The notes under the pieces are model-generated. The model saw only the letters and a list, made by a program, of their open reading frames with translations. It was not told where the DNA came from and ran no database searches. Both the position numbers and the translations under genes were made by a program. Positions 1 to 6,390 of a stretch of DNA of 6,497 nt are shown here, in pieces. Source of the stretch: Rickettsiales bacterium (GTDB taxonomy: Bacteria > Pseudomonadota > Alphaproteobacteria > Rickettsiales > UBA8987); the NCBI GenBank assembly GCA_020631295.1, contig JAHDHN010000027.1, positions 9,274 through 15,770 of the forward strand, given 5' to 3'. The number at the start of each line of letters is the position of its first letter. The first letter of the stretch is position 1.

Positions 1-1142
1 GGCGCGTCCATTCCCAAGCGGTTGGCCAGCATGCCTTCGGATGTATCATAAAAATCTTCATCGCAAATGGTGGCATAAATCTCTTCCAGCGATTCCGATT
101 TTCCGATGAACTGCCAATCACGCGTGTTAGTCAGGCTGTGATACCCAAAAGGCACACCCGGATGCGGCAGTACCATACAAAATTTCTCCGGATTGCTGAA
201 ATAATAGCTGCCTGTATAGCCCAGGCTCAGCTCGTCCATCACCTGCACCAGGCGCGGCGCTTGCAAGCGTTCTGCGCCCACATCCCGTACATCGCGCGGG
301 AACACGCCATGCACATCTTTATAGGCCATAATGGAAGGAATCAGACGGTTGAGGAACCGTTGCGCTTCCACCACCTCTTTTACTGGCTGCGTGGCCGAAA
401 AAGGCAATGAGAGCAGTGTGATTAACAAGCATGCCATTAAAGGCAGTAACACAGAAAAACGTGTGGAAACTGTAAACACACCGCGCCGCACAAAGCCCCA
501 CACAGCCTGCAAGAGTGTTACGAATAATAGCACCGCAACAGCGCTTAGGAGCACACGCATATGGCTGGAAAGCAGCGAAAGCGGGCTGAAAAACTCATAA
601 GCGCCGAGCAATAAAGTGTCCCAGTTAATGGCAAACACCATGCCACCGGTGAGGGCTTGATAATGCTCAAAGCTGCTGCGGCCAAAGGCGGTGAACAGCC
701 AGGTGAAGACAGCTGCCAGCAGAAGATAATACAGCCACAACCATGCGGCATGCAGTGCAAAAACCAGGCGCCATAATATACCAATAAAACACAGGCCTGC
801 GCAGAGATAAAACGCAGCTAAGAAGGCCTCATAGCTATAGGTACGGATATCGGCAATGGTATGCAGATAGGCGGTATGTTGATAGAACAAAATCAGCACA
901 CCAAGAATAGCAGCGAGATAGGCACGCCATATGCCACAGCCAGTGCGCACATGCCATAAAAGCGGCAGGCAGAACACAAGAATGAAGCTGGAGAAAAACG
1001 CCTGCGCACTGCCCTGGCAGGCGGCAGCGGCAATGTCGTCCGCGCACATCTGAGCCACACCGGTGGCTTGATAGGCAAAAAACACAGCCACAACCAGGCA
1101 GCTGATCACGGCTATATAACGGGAAAGATGGGTACGAAACAT
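1..1142 (-). CDS. Multi-pass membrane protein with C-terminal soluble domain, 3' end cut off by the window edge
   Basis: The minus-strand frame stays open from ATG at 1142 to the left edge, giving 380 codons with no stop; the C-terminus is missing. I do not recognise the family. The protein starts MFRTHLSRYIAV and has about seven hydrophobic segments, roughly residues 9-24, 48-64, 73-87, 105-122, 126-153, 196-217 and 229-247. A polar domain follows from about 250 and is probably outside the cytoplasm. Around residues 264-290 the pattern FLNRLIPSIMAYKDVHGVFPRD loosely recalls the 'AI..Y...HG.YP..L' motif of pilin-like periplasmic domains, which is a weak resemblance only. The next upstream in-frame stop is TAA at 1191-1193, and no ATG, GTG or TTG lies between, so the start is well bounded. 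No Shine-Dalgarno sequence is visible. The gene lies 124 bp downstream of der on the same strand and could be read with it. That it is coding is fairly sure; its function is unknown. Confidence 0.75.
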   Translation of the reverse strand, partial: MFRTHLSRYIAVISCLVVAVFFAYQATGVAQMCADDIAAAACQGSAQAFFSSFILVFCLPLLWHVRTGCGIWRAYLAAILGVLILFYQHTAYLHTIADIRTYSYEAFLAAFYLCAGLCFIGILWRLVFALHAAWLWLYYLLLAAVFTWLFTAFGRSSFEHYQALTGGMVFAINWDTLLLGAYEFFSPLSLLSSHMRVLLSAVAVLLFVTLLQAVWGFVRRGVFTVSTRFSVLLPLMACLLITLLSLPFSATQPVKEVVEAQRFLNRLIPSIMAYKDVHGVFPRDVRDVGAERLQAPRLVQVMDELSLGYTGSYYFSNPEKFCMVLPHPGVPFGYHSLTNTRDWQFIGKSESLEEIYATICDEDFYDTSEGMLANRLGMDA

Positions 1143-1225
1143 AGCAGCAGCATAAGCCAGTCTGCGCAGTGTGGCTAGGGTTGATTTTGCTTAAGACTAT
1201 CTAGTTATACTGCATCAGTATTTGA

Positions 1226-1246
1226 CCCTGTGGTTAAACCACAGGG
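1226..1246. repeat. Perfect 8-bp hairpin between der and the membrane protein gene
   Basis: The arms CCCTGTGG (1226-1233) and CCACAGGG (1239-1246) are perfect reverse complements around a 5-nt loop. It lies 20 bp beyond the der stop codon. No T-run follows on either strand, so it is not a standard intrinsic terminator, though it could shield a 3' end from exonucleases. It resembles the hairpin at 6226-6248, differing mainly by one extra base pair in the stem and by the loop. It may therefore belong to the same dispersed palindrome family. Confidence 0.7.
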
Positions 1247-1266
1247 AACAGTAGTAATGAGGAGTT

Positions 1267-2634
1267 TTACTTCTCACCATATGGGTTATGGTTTTTGCGC
1301 AAATGCAGGCGGATGGGTGTGCCGCTTAAGCCAAAATGCTCGCGTATGTCATTGGTGAGATAGCGCAGATAGCTTTTGGGTAGCTCATTCACATTGCTGC
1401 TGGTGAAAAGCACAAAGGTAGGCGGTCGTGTTTTAGCCTGGGTGATATAGCGCAAACGGATACGACGTCCGCCACTTAAAGGCGGAATATGGCGCTCTGT
1501 GGCTTGGTGCAGCCAGCTATTGAGTGGGCCAGTGCCAATGCGCGTGTTCCATAATTCAAACAGCGCAAATACCTCTTTCATCAGCACTTTAATCCCTTTT
1601 TTATTCAGTGCAGAAATGGTGAGCAGCGGAATGTCTTTTGCCTGGCTCAGGCTCTTTTCCATCCGGTAGCGCATTTCTTCCATGAAGGCTTGTTTTTCTT
1701 CGGCAATATCCCATTTATTAAAGGCCACAATCAGCGCTCTGCCTTCTTCCAGCACGCGCTCTGCAATGGAGAAATCTTGCTTATCCATGCCCAGCACAGA
1801 ATCCACCAATAGCACCACCACATGGGCATATTGGATAGCATGCATGGTATCAGATACAGAAAGCTGCTCGGGCGTATCCTTGCGGCGGGAACGTTTACGC
1901 AAGCCCGCCGTATCCACCAATTTTACCACCTCACCGTCCCACAAAATACTTTCATAGACCGCATCGCGCGTGGTGCCTGCCACATCGCTCACAATGGCGC
2001 GCTCTTCTTTCAGTAGCGTGTTAAATAGCGTGGATTTTCCTGCATTTGGGCGCCCTACCAAGGCCAGCTGCAGCTCTGGTTTTTCTTGTTCGTCTTCCTC
2101 TTCTGGTAAGGTGAGCGTGCCTTCCTCCACCCATTTTAAAATACTATCGGCCAGATACACAGTGCCAATGCCATGCTCGGCAGAGAGTGCCATGGGCTCA
2201 CCGAAGCCCAGCGCGTATCCTTCTTGCAGGCCGGCCTCTGCTTTTGCTGCATTTTCGCATTTATTGGCCACCAGCAGCACCGGCTTGTTGGCCGCGCGGA
2301 TCATGCCCACAAAATGCTCGTCTTGCATGGTAATGCCATCACGTCCGTCATATACAAAAAACAGCGCATCGGCCTCTTCAATGGCGGCGCGGGTTTGCTG
2401 CATCATATGCTGCTCCAGCCCTTGGCCATCCTCTTGCTCTAAACCTGCTGTATCAATCACGGTGAAACTCAAGCCGCCAATGGTGGCCTCGCCATAGCGT
2501 CGGTCACGTGTCAGGCCAGGAATAGGGTTCACCAGCGCGTGGTTACTGCCGGTAAGGCGGTTAAACAGCGTGGACTTGCCCACATTCGGGCGGCCAATAA
2601 TCGCAATGGTAAGGGCAAGAGGTTTCGTCATCAT
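1267..2634 (-). CDS. der: Ribosome-assembly GTPase Der (EngA), two tandem GTPase domains plus KH-like domain
   Basis: Der is an essential GTPase that binds the 50S subunit late in assembly, and its tandem G domains are unique to this family. Numbered from ATG 2634 (455 aa, a normal length), the first domain has GRPNVGKST at 14-22, DTAG at 61, NKCE at 124 and SAE at 151. The second has GRPNAGKST at 194-202, DTAGLRKRSRRKDTPEQLSV from 241, NKWD at 306 and SAL at 341. An acidic linker joins the two domains. The C-terminal KH-like domain (about 360-455) carries YITQAKTRPPTFVLF and ends HNPYGEK, an alphaproteobacterial style. NKxE in place of NKxD in the first domain is, from memory, common in Der. 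The frame opens at GTG 2655, overlapping the upstream stop as taGTG. I prefer ATG 2634 (or the adjacent ATG 2631) because family members start shortly before the first P-loop. No clear ribosome binding site separates these choices. It is probably co-transcribed with the kinase gene 20 bp upstream. Confidence 0.97.
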   Translation of the reverse strand: MMTKPLALTIAIIGRPNVGKSTLFNRLTGSNHALVNPIPGLTRDRRYGEATIGGLSFTVIDTAGLEQEDGQGLEQHMMQQTRAAIEEADALFFVYDGRDGITMQDEHFVGMIRAANKPVLLVANKCENAAKAEAGLQEGYALGFGEPMALSAEHGIGTVYLADSILKWVEEGTLTLPEEEDEQEKPELQLALVGRPNAGKSTLFNTLLKEERAIVSDVAGTTRDAVYESILWDGEVVKLVDTAGLRKRSRRKDTPEQLSVSDTMHAIQYAHVVVLLVDSVLGMDKQDFSIAERVLEEGRALIVAFNKWDIAEEKQAFMEEMRYRMEKSLSQAKDIPLLTISALNKKGIKVLMKEVFALFELWNTRIGTGPLNSWLHQATERHIPPLSGGRRIRLRYITQAKTRPPTFVLFTSSNVNELPKSYLRYLTNDIREHFGLSGTPIRLHLRKNHNPYGEK

Positions 2635-2654
2635 GCCCGTGTCTATAACGAGCA

Positions 2655-3341
2655 CTAGTTTGAAAGGCCAGCATTAAGCGTAGGCACTATTTTTTCTATA
2701 GCATTGTTAAGCGCTGCCTTATCCAGATTATTCTCAATAATATGATAGGAGATATTATGCGCAGATACTATCTCTTCCAGCTGTTTTGTGCTTGGCTGCA
2801 ATCTATCCATTTCATTAAAACGTATTATTGCTCCTCCTTGTGTCATGCCTCTTTCTTCTTGCATGCGGTGGACCGCGCGCTGCTTGCGTATCTCCGCCTT
2901 TGTATCCACAATCAACGCACTGTCCAGCATCAGGCCCATATGGCTACCAGGATATGTTTCATGGGTGCGTTTATATAAGGTAGGTGCATCCACAATCACA
3001 TGGGTAATATTACGCATTTTTTTCTGTGCATGTAGCGCATTATAAAACCACTCACCAATCAAACGCTCTAAGGCTTGCCAGTAAGGTGAGTTATGTTTCA
3101 CATGTTCGGCCACAACATCTTTCTCAATTTTCTTTTCGCCAAATATGGTTTTGTTTTCAGGTGAAATATCCGCACATAAATCTTGTAGTTCTTCTATAAA
3201 CTCACGGTCTTTATACCATTCTACCACCATTTTATCTGCATCCAGCACGGTTGCGTTGCGGCCAAAATGCTGCTTCAACGCCGTTGCCACGCTGCTTTTG
3301 CCGCTGCCAATTTTCCCTATAATACCAATTACATGTGCCAT
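2655..3341 (-). CDS. Divergent CoaE-like P-loop kinase (probable dephospho-CoA kinase)
   Basis: Dephospho-CoA kinase performs the last step of CoA synthesis, phosphorylating the ribose 3'-OH of dephospho-CoA with ATP. This 228-aa protein has the expected layout. The Walker A GKIGSGKS is at 9-16, and VLDADKM (32-38) matches the substrate-site DAD of CoaE. VIVDAPTLY (115-123) stands where CoaE has a D-x-P-L-L strand, followed by RKQRAVHR (152-159) at the lid arginines and YHIIENN (199-205) near the C-terminus. Two things differ from the family: the conserved His-Pro of the CoA-binding domain appears to be replaced (LERLIGEWF, 91-99), and about ten residues are inserted after DAP. It may be this organism's only CoaE or a related kinase of other specificity. 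The frame extends upstream to 3554, but that part is antisense to the neighbouring gene; MAHVIGIIGKIG at 3341 is the natural start. It is probably the first gene of an operon with der. Confidence 0.72.
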   Translation of the reverse strand: MAHVIGIIGKIGSGKSSVATALKQHFGRNATVLDADKMVVEWYKDREFIEELQDLCADISPENKTIFGEKKIEKDVVAEHVKHNSPYWQALERLIGEWFYNALHAQKKMRNITHVIVDAPTLYKRTHETYPGSHMGLMLDSALIVDTKAEIRKQRAVHRMQEERGMTQGGAIIRFNEMDRLQPSTKQLEEIVSAHNISYHIIENNLDKAALNNAIEKIVPTLNAGLSN

Positions 3342-3347
3342 GCATGC

Positions 3348-3376
3348 ACTATAGCCTGCGATGAGAGTGCACGCAA
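3348..3376 (-). promoter_or_regulatory. Candidate promoter for the kinase-der operon, possibly leaderless
   Basis: Read on the minus strand, TTGCGT (3376-3371) and TATAGT (3353-3348) lie 17 bp apart. The -10 matches the consensus at five of six positions and the -35 at three of six. Transcription would begin about 6-7 bases downstream, at or next to the ATG at 3341, leaving no leader. This fits the absence of a Shine-Dalgarno sequence there. It is inferred from pattern only. Confidence 0.4.
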
Positions 3377-3379
3377 TGC

Positions 3380-3410
3380 TGGACAAAATAACAACTATAG
3401 GTAGTATACT
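3380..3410 (+). promoter_or_regulatory. Candidate promoter for the beta-barrel gene
   Basis: TGGACA (3380-3385) and TATACT (3405-3410) each match five of six consensus positions, but the 19-bp spacer is long. A start about 7 bases downstream would coincide with the ATG at 3415, again giving a leaderless message. It lies back to back with the kinase promoter, the two -35 boxes being 3 bp apart. Confidence 0.35.
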
Positions 3411-3414
3411 CTGC

Positions 3415-4329
3415 ATGCGTATTTCCTTACCTATTGTTGTATGTATATTGGCTTTTACCGTCAAAGCAGCACCGCCTGCGGAGGATATTTGGCAGCAAAT
3501 GCATGATGGATTTATGAGTAGCTTTGCGATTGATTTTGAAGAGATGCGTAACACAGAGCTGGAAAATGAATGGAAAGCAGCATTGCAGGAATTTCAGGTA
3601 TCTGGCGGGTATCATGTGCCTATTCGCAATACCCAAATTTCAGGCAATGACAGCCAAGGCAACCGCACCGTAAACGGGCAAACGGCCACCACCACCATCA
3701 CCTGGAATCCGATGACCCATTGGCAGGCCTCTGTAACTGGTTATAAATATATAGACGGGGATGCACAACAGCCCTGGAACCCAGATTTTACCTATAGTTT
3801 TGGCTATTCTGATTGGCACCCATATACGCTTTCATTGCTCTATTCCAACTATGGTGGTAACCGGATTAGTCCGGATAAAGACAAGGGCGAGAAAATCACC
3901 CGCTTTAATGAGGGCACCTGGAGTTTGGGTTGGAGCTTTGTGTTCAGTGAGGAGATAGAGCGGCTGCTGCGCGTGCATGATTCGGGCGGACTCAATTGCG
4001 GCATTAGCTATAATATCAATCCGCGTTTTGTGGACCCAGATTTTACCAAACGGCAAAAATGGAAGCAGCATGCCAGCCTGAATTGCAAATATAGCATCTA
4101 TAAAAACTTCTATATCAACGCCACCGCCAACTGGTATCCAGATAGCGAGCAACAACAACCTTGGGATGCAGATTATACCTACGGCTTTGGGTATTTTGAT
4201 TGGCATCCAGGCACCTTTTCACTGCAATATAATAACTATGCAGGCAACCGCTATCCGTGGCGTGATCAACCCGATGATGGCGACTTCACCGATGGGGTCA
4301 TTAGCCTGACCTATACGCTAAAATGGTAG
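3415..4329 (+). CDS. Secreted, probably outer-membrane beta-barrel protein with an internal duplication; family not recognised
   Basis: The product is 304 aa. From ATG 3415 it begins MRISLPIVVCILAFTVKA, a typical signal peptide with probable cleavage after Ala18 (VKA-APPAED). The mature protein is rich in aromatic, Asn, Gly and Asp residues in alternating strand-like patterns, and it ends LTYTLKW. A terminal aromatic residue after alternating hydrophobics is the usual outer-membrane insertion signal. Two 33-residue blocks (118-150 and 247-279) match at 23 positions; both run QQPW, then FGY-x-DWHP, then NY-x-GNR. Two cysteines (about 195 and 224) lie between them. The frame extends upstream to ATG 3361 and includes ATG 3376, but those starts would put 13-18 residues before the signal peptide and cover the probable promoter. 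The gene is transcribed away from the kinase-der pair. Its role is unknown: an autotransporter-type passenger is absent, and a small porin or surface barrel is possible. Coding status is firm, location is inferred. Confidence 0.85.
   Translation: MRISLPIVVCILAFTVKAAPPAEDIWQQMHDGFMSSFAIDFEEMRNTELENEWKAALQEFQVSGGYHVPIRNTQISGNDSQGNRTVNGQTATTTITWNPMTHWQASVTGYKYIDGDAQQPWNPDFTYSFGYSDWHPYTLSLLYSNYGGNRISPDKDKGEKITRFNEGTWSLGWSFVFSEEIERLLRVHDSGGLNCGISYNINPRFVDPDFTKRQKWKQHASLNCKYSIYKNFYINATANWYPDSEQQQPWDADYTYGFGYFDWHPGTFSLQYNNYAGNRYPWRDQPDDGDFTDGVISLTYTLKW
3766..4251 (+). repeat. Diverged duplicated segment within the barrel gene (copies at 3766-3864 and 4153-4251)
   Basis: Each copy encodes 33 residues; 23 are identical. 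The most constant parts are QQPW, the FGY-x-DWHP turn and the NY-x-GNR end. The copies lie 387 bp apart (start to start) in the same frame. The DNA has diverged more than the protein, which points to an old duplication held by selection rather than a recent one. Confidence 0.85.
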
Positions 4330-4365
4330 TGATATGGCTGTTTTATCCATCAACCCAATATTGAA

Positions 4366-4393
4366 ATCCCGGGCGAAGACCCGGGATCCAGGG
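4366..4393. repeat. Dispersed palindromic repeat, copy 1 (left arm)
   Basis: The arms ATCCCGGG (4366-4373) and CCCGGGAT (4380-4387) form a perfect 8-bp stem with a 6-nt loop, followed by CCAGGG. The 12-mer CGGGATCCAGGG (4382-4393) recurs exactly at 6243-6254. No T-run follows, so this is a repeat element rather than a clear terminator of the barrel gene. Confidence 0.75.
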
Positions 4394-4424
4394 TTAACAA
4401 GCACATTCTATCGTTTCGCTCTGG

Positions 4425-4444
4425 GCCCTCGCTTTCGCAAGGGC
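4425..4444 (-). repeat. Hairpin with GAAA tetraloop, probable degenerate right arm of palindromic copy 1
   Basis: On the minus strand GCCCTTGC and GCGAGGGC pair over 8 positions (one T-G wobble) around a GAAA loop, a very stable RNA tetraloop. On the plus strand the same stem has one C-A mismatch. It sits about 30 bp beyond the left arm, as the right arm does in the copy at 6221-6315, and CTGG at 4421-4424 could pair with CCAG at 4388-4391. Confidence 0.55.
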
Positions 4445-4465
4445 TTCAAAGTAAGAAATTCTTAA

Positions 4466-4494
4466 TTAAGGTGAAAATGCTACACTCTTATAAT
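4466..4494 (+). promoter_or_regulatory. Candidate promoter for yifB
   Basis: A perfect TATAAT -10 box (4489-4494) lies 17 bp after TTAAGG (4466-4471), a weak -35. Transcription would start near 4501, leaving a leader of about 115 nt before the yifB start. The leader contains a 21-codon reading frame (4503-4568), probably by chance. Confidence 0.5.
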
Positions 4495-4598
4495 TCTCCA
4501 ATATGGTTATATTCCTGAGTCAGAAAAGGACACTAAACCAATCTATCCCCAAAATGGTGATAGCCTAGCAAGATAGCATTTGCATTTCTCCAATATGG
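4494..4598 (+). repeat. 13-bp direct repeat in the yifB leader (4494-4506 and 4586-4598)
   Basis: TTCTCCAATATGG occurs twice with starts 92 bp apart. The first copy overlaps the last base of the -10 box. The second lies just upstream of the yifB start and includes part of the only SD-like sequence (GGAG, 4597-4600). It could be a paired regulator-binding site or the trace of a short duplication. Confidence 0.6.
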
Positions 4599-4615
4599 AG
4601 CATATGGCTGCAAAT

Positions 4616-6133
4616 ATGACGGTTGCACGCATACAAACAGTGGCATTTTCTGGTATTGAAACGGTGCCGGTGGATGTGCAGGTGCATTTTGGTGCAGGCC
4701 TGCCCAGCTTTGCCATTGTGGGGCTGGCAGACAAGGCGGTGACCGAATCTCGCGAGCGGGTGCGCGCGGCCTTAAGCGCCATTGGGCTGGCCTTGCCGGC
4801 AAAGAAAATCACGGTGAATTTATCGCCTGCAGACCTTGCCAAGGAAGGCTCGCATTACGACCTGCCCATTGCGCTTGGTTTGCTGGTTGCCATGGAAATT
4901 TTGCCGGAAGATATGGTGGCAACGCATGTAGTGATGGGTGAGCTGGCCTTGGATGGCAGCATCACCGGCGTTACTGGTGTGTTGCCAGCGGCCATTTATG
5001 CCAACAGCCAGAATCATAGCCTGATTTGTCCAGAGAAGAATGGGCAGGAGGCTTTGTGGGCCGGTGAGCTTAGCGTGTTGGCTGCACCGCATTTGCTGCG
5101 GTTGATTCACCATATAAAAGGCACGCAATTGCTGCCCGAAATAACAGAAGCCCGGCTTACTGCAGACGACGCACTCTATCCGGATTTGAAGGATATTAAA
5201 GGCCAGGAATCGGCCAAGCGCGCGTTGGAAATTGCAGCGGCTGGCGGCCATAATCTACTGATGATGGGCCCGCCAGGTGCAGGAAAATCCATGCTTGCTT
5301 CACGCCTGCCGGGCATTTTGCCGCCCATGCAAAGTGCGGATATGTTGGAGGCTACCATGGTGGCGTCCATTGCTGGCCAGTTGAAGGAAGAAAGCATTAT
5401 CCAAACGCGTCCGTTTCGTGACCCGCACCATAATTGCTCCATGCCGGCCATGATTGGTGGCGGTACCAAGGCCAAGCCGGGTGAGATCACTCTGGCGCAT
5501 AAAGGTGTGCTGTTTTTGGACGAGTTGCCGGAATTTCCACGCCAAGTGCTGGACGCGCTGCGTCAACCGCTGGAAACACGCGAGGTGAGCATTGCACGGG
5601 CGGAACATCATGTGACCTATCCAGCACATTTTCAGCTGATAGCGGCAATGAACCCGTGCCGTTGCGGATATTTGGACGATGCCGCGCGTGCCTGTAGCAA
5701 GGCGCCCAAATGCGCCAGTGACTACCAATCCAAGCTCTCTGGCCCGCTGCTAGACCGGTTTGATATGCATATTGAAGTGCCTGCGGTAAAACCGCAGGAT
5801 ATTTATAATGCCAGCAGCCAGGAAGACAGCGCGGCGGTGGCCATGCGTGTGCATCAGGCGCGTGAGATGCAGGCAGCGCGCTATGAGGGCTCTTGTATTA
5901 GTACCAATGCAGAGGCTGATGGTGATGCGCTGGCGGCAATATTATCAGAGGATGAGGCCATCAAAACGCAGCTGGTGCAGGCGTCTGACAAATTTGGGCT
6001 GTCTATGCGTGGGCTAAACCGAAGCGTGCGCGTGGCACGCACCATTGCTGATTTGGAAGGCGCACACACACTCACCACCCAGCATTTAACCGAGGCCCTA
6101 AGCTACCGTCAGGTGTTTTATAATTATACGTGA
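4616..6133 (+). CDS. yifB: YifB/ComM family Mg-chelatase-like AAA+ ATPase
   Basis: ComM, the best studied relative, is a hexameric helicase that aids branch migration during natural transformation; the family is wider than competence and its role here is inferred. Numbered from ATG 4616 (505 aa, normal length), the N-terminal ChlI domain with a Lon-protease-like fold covers about 1-180 (MTVARIQTVAF start, GLADKAVTESRERV, then GVLPAAIYA). The AAA+ core has Walker A GPPGAGKS at 218-225, the conserved RPFRDPHH, Walker B VLFLDE at 298-303, sensor-1 Asn in AAMNPCRCGY, and GPLLDRFD. RGLNR (about 465) fits sensor 2, and HLTEALSYR closes the C-terminal domain. Cysteines at 348, 350, 360 and 366 form the small cluster typical of the family and may bind zinc. 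The frame is open from TTG 4580 with ATGs at 4595, 4604 and 4616. I choose 4616 because MTVARIQTVAF matches usual family starts, although GGAG (4597-4600) is placed well for neither 4604 nor 4616. It appears to be a single-gene unit. Confidence 0.95.
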   Translation: MTVARIQTVAFSGIETVPVDVQVHFGAGLPSFAIVGLADKAVTESRERVRAALSAIGLALPAKKITVNLSPADLAKEGSHYDLPIALGLLVAMEILPEDMVATHVVMGELALDGSITGVTGVLPAAIYANSQNHSLICPEKNGQEALWAGELSVLAAPHLLRLIHHIKGTQLLPEITEARLTADDALYPDLKDIKGQESAKRALEIAAAGGHNLLMMGPPGAGKSMLASRLPGILPPMQSADMLEATMVASIAGQLKEESIIQTRPFRDPHHNCSMPAMIGGGTKAKPGEITLAHKGVLFLDELPEFPRQVLDALRQPLETREVSIARAEHHVTYPAHFQLIAAMNPCRCGYLDDAARACSKAPKCASDYQSKLSGPLLDRFDMHIEVPAVKPQDIYNASSQEDSAAVAMRVHQAREMQAARYEGSCISTNAEADGDALAAILSEDEAIKTQLVQASDKFGLSMRGLNRSVRVARTIADLEGAHTLTTQHLTEALSYRQVFYNYT

Positions 6134-6137
6134 GTTG

Positions 6138-6191
6138 TGGAATAATGCTGGGTTTGCAACTGTGTTTATTCCATTGCTGTAGAACTTTTTT
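6138..6191 (+). terminator. Possible weak terminator after yifB
   Basis: TGGAATAA (6138-6145) and TTATTCCA (6166-6173) form a perfect 8-bp stem with a 20-nt loop, starting 5 bp after the stop codon. A six-T run follows at 6186-6191. The loop is large, the stem AT-rich and the T-run 12 nt from the stem, so this is a poor fit to a classical intrinsic terminator. Confidence 0.35.
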
Positions 6192-6220
6192 CTATAGTAA
6201 TCTACATAATTAACAACACA

Positions 6221-6315
6221 GCGTCATCCCGTGGTTTATCCACGGGATCCAGGGCGATAAAGAGAGATTAAGCGTTGCAGCCCCTGGATACCGCGAACAA
6301 GTCGCAGTATGACGC
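6221..6315. repeat. Double-hairpin palindromic element, copy 2 (complete)
   Basis: The outer arms GCGTCAT (6221-6227) and ATGACGC (6309-6315) are exact inverted repeats. The left hairpin pairs ATCCCGTGG (6226-6234) with CCACGGGAT (6240-6248), 9 bp with a 5-nt loop. The right hairpin pairs ATACCGCGA (6288-6296) with TCGCAGTAT (6302-6310), with one mismatch. The inner arms ATCCAGGG (6247-6254) and CCCTGGAT (6282-6289) are also exact inverted repeats. The whole can fold as one long imperfect stem or as two hairpins. The build (GTCATCCCG..CGGGATCCAG .. CTGGATACCGCG..TATGAC) matches repeats known from Rickettsiales and other alphaproteobacterial genomes. Confidence 0.85.
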
Positions 6316-6354
6316 GAGATGGGTATTTGTATTATTAATTATGCAGTTTATAGT

Positions 6355-6389
6355 ATAGCATTTTCGAAATTTACCAACGGGAATGCTAT
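6355..6389. repeat. 8-bp inverted repeat
   Basis: ATAGCATT (6355-6362) and AATGCTAT (6382-6389) are exact inverted repeats with a 19-nt gap. It directly precedes the next stem, whose left arm begins at 6391. Confidence 0.5.
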
Positions 6390-6390
6390 G

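Noticed and set aside
138..600. Plus-strand open frames at 138-410 and 331-600
   Set aside because: The minus-strand frame of the membrane protein is unbroken through this region and has coherent membrane segments; the plus-strand frames show no recognisable features.
1181..1210. Plus-strand promoter-like TTGATT .. TATACT
   Set aside because: The 19-bp spacer is long, the -35 box is weak, and transcription would only run antisense into der.
1226..1246. The hairpin as an intrinsic terminator for der
   Set aside because: No T-run follows on the minus strand, and the stem matches a dispersed palindrome, so I list it as a repeat.
1970..2497. Open frame of 175 codons on the plus strand
   Set aside because: It is antisense to the firmly identified der gene. 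Its serine- and alanine-rich product is what an antisense frame of a real gene gives.
3342..3554. N-terminal extension of the kinase frame upstream of ATG 3341
   Set aside because: It is antisense to the signal peptide and early codons of the barrel gene and crosses the divergent promoter region. CoaE-like proteins start just before the P-loop, as MAHVIGIIG does.
3832..4206. Minus-strand open frame of 124 codons
   Set aside because: It lies wholly inside the barrel gene in antisense, and the plus-strand frame has far better protein evidence (signal peptide, duplication, terminal Trp).
4503..4568. Short reading frame in the yifB leader
   Set aside because: At 21 codons, without an SD sequence and starting inside the direct repeat, it is expected by chance. 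A regulatory leader peptide cannot be excluded but has no support.
4820..5728. Minus-strand open frames at 4820-5251, 5176-5490 and 5300-5728
   Set aside because: All are shadows of yifB, whose plus-strand motifs are continuous across the region.
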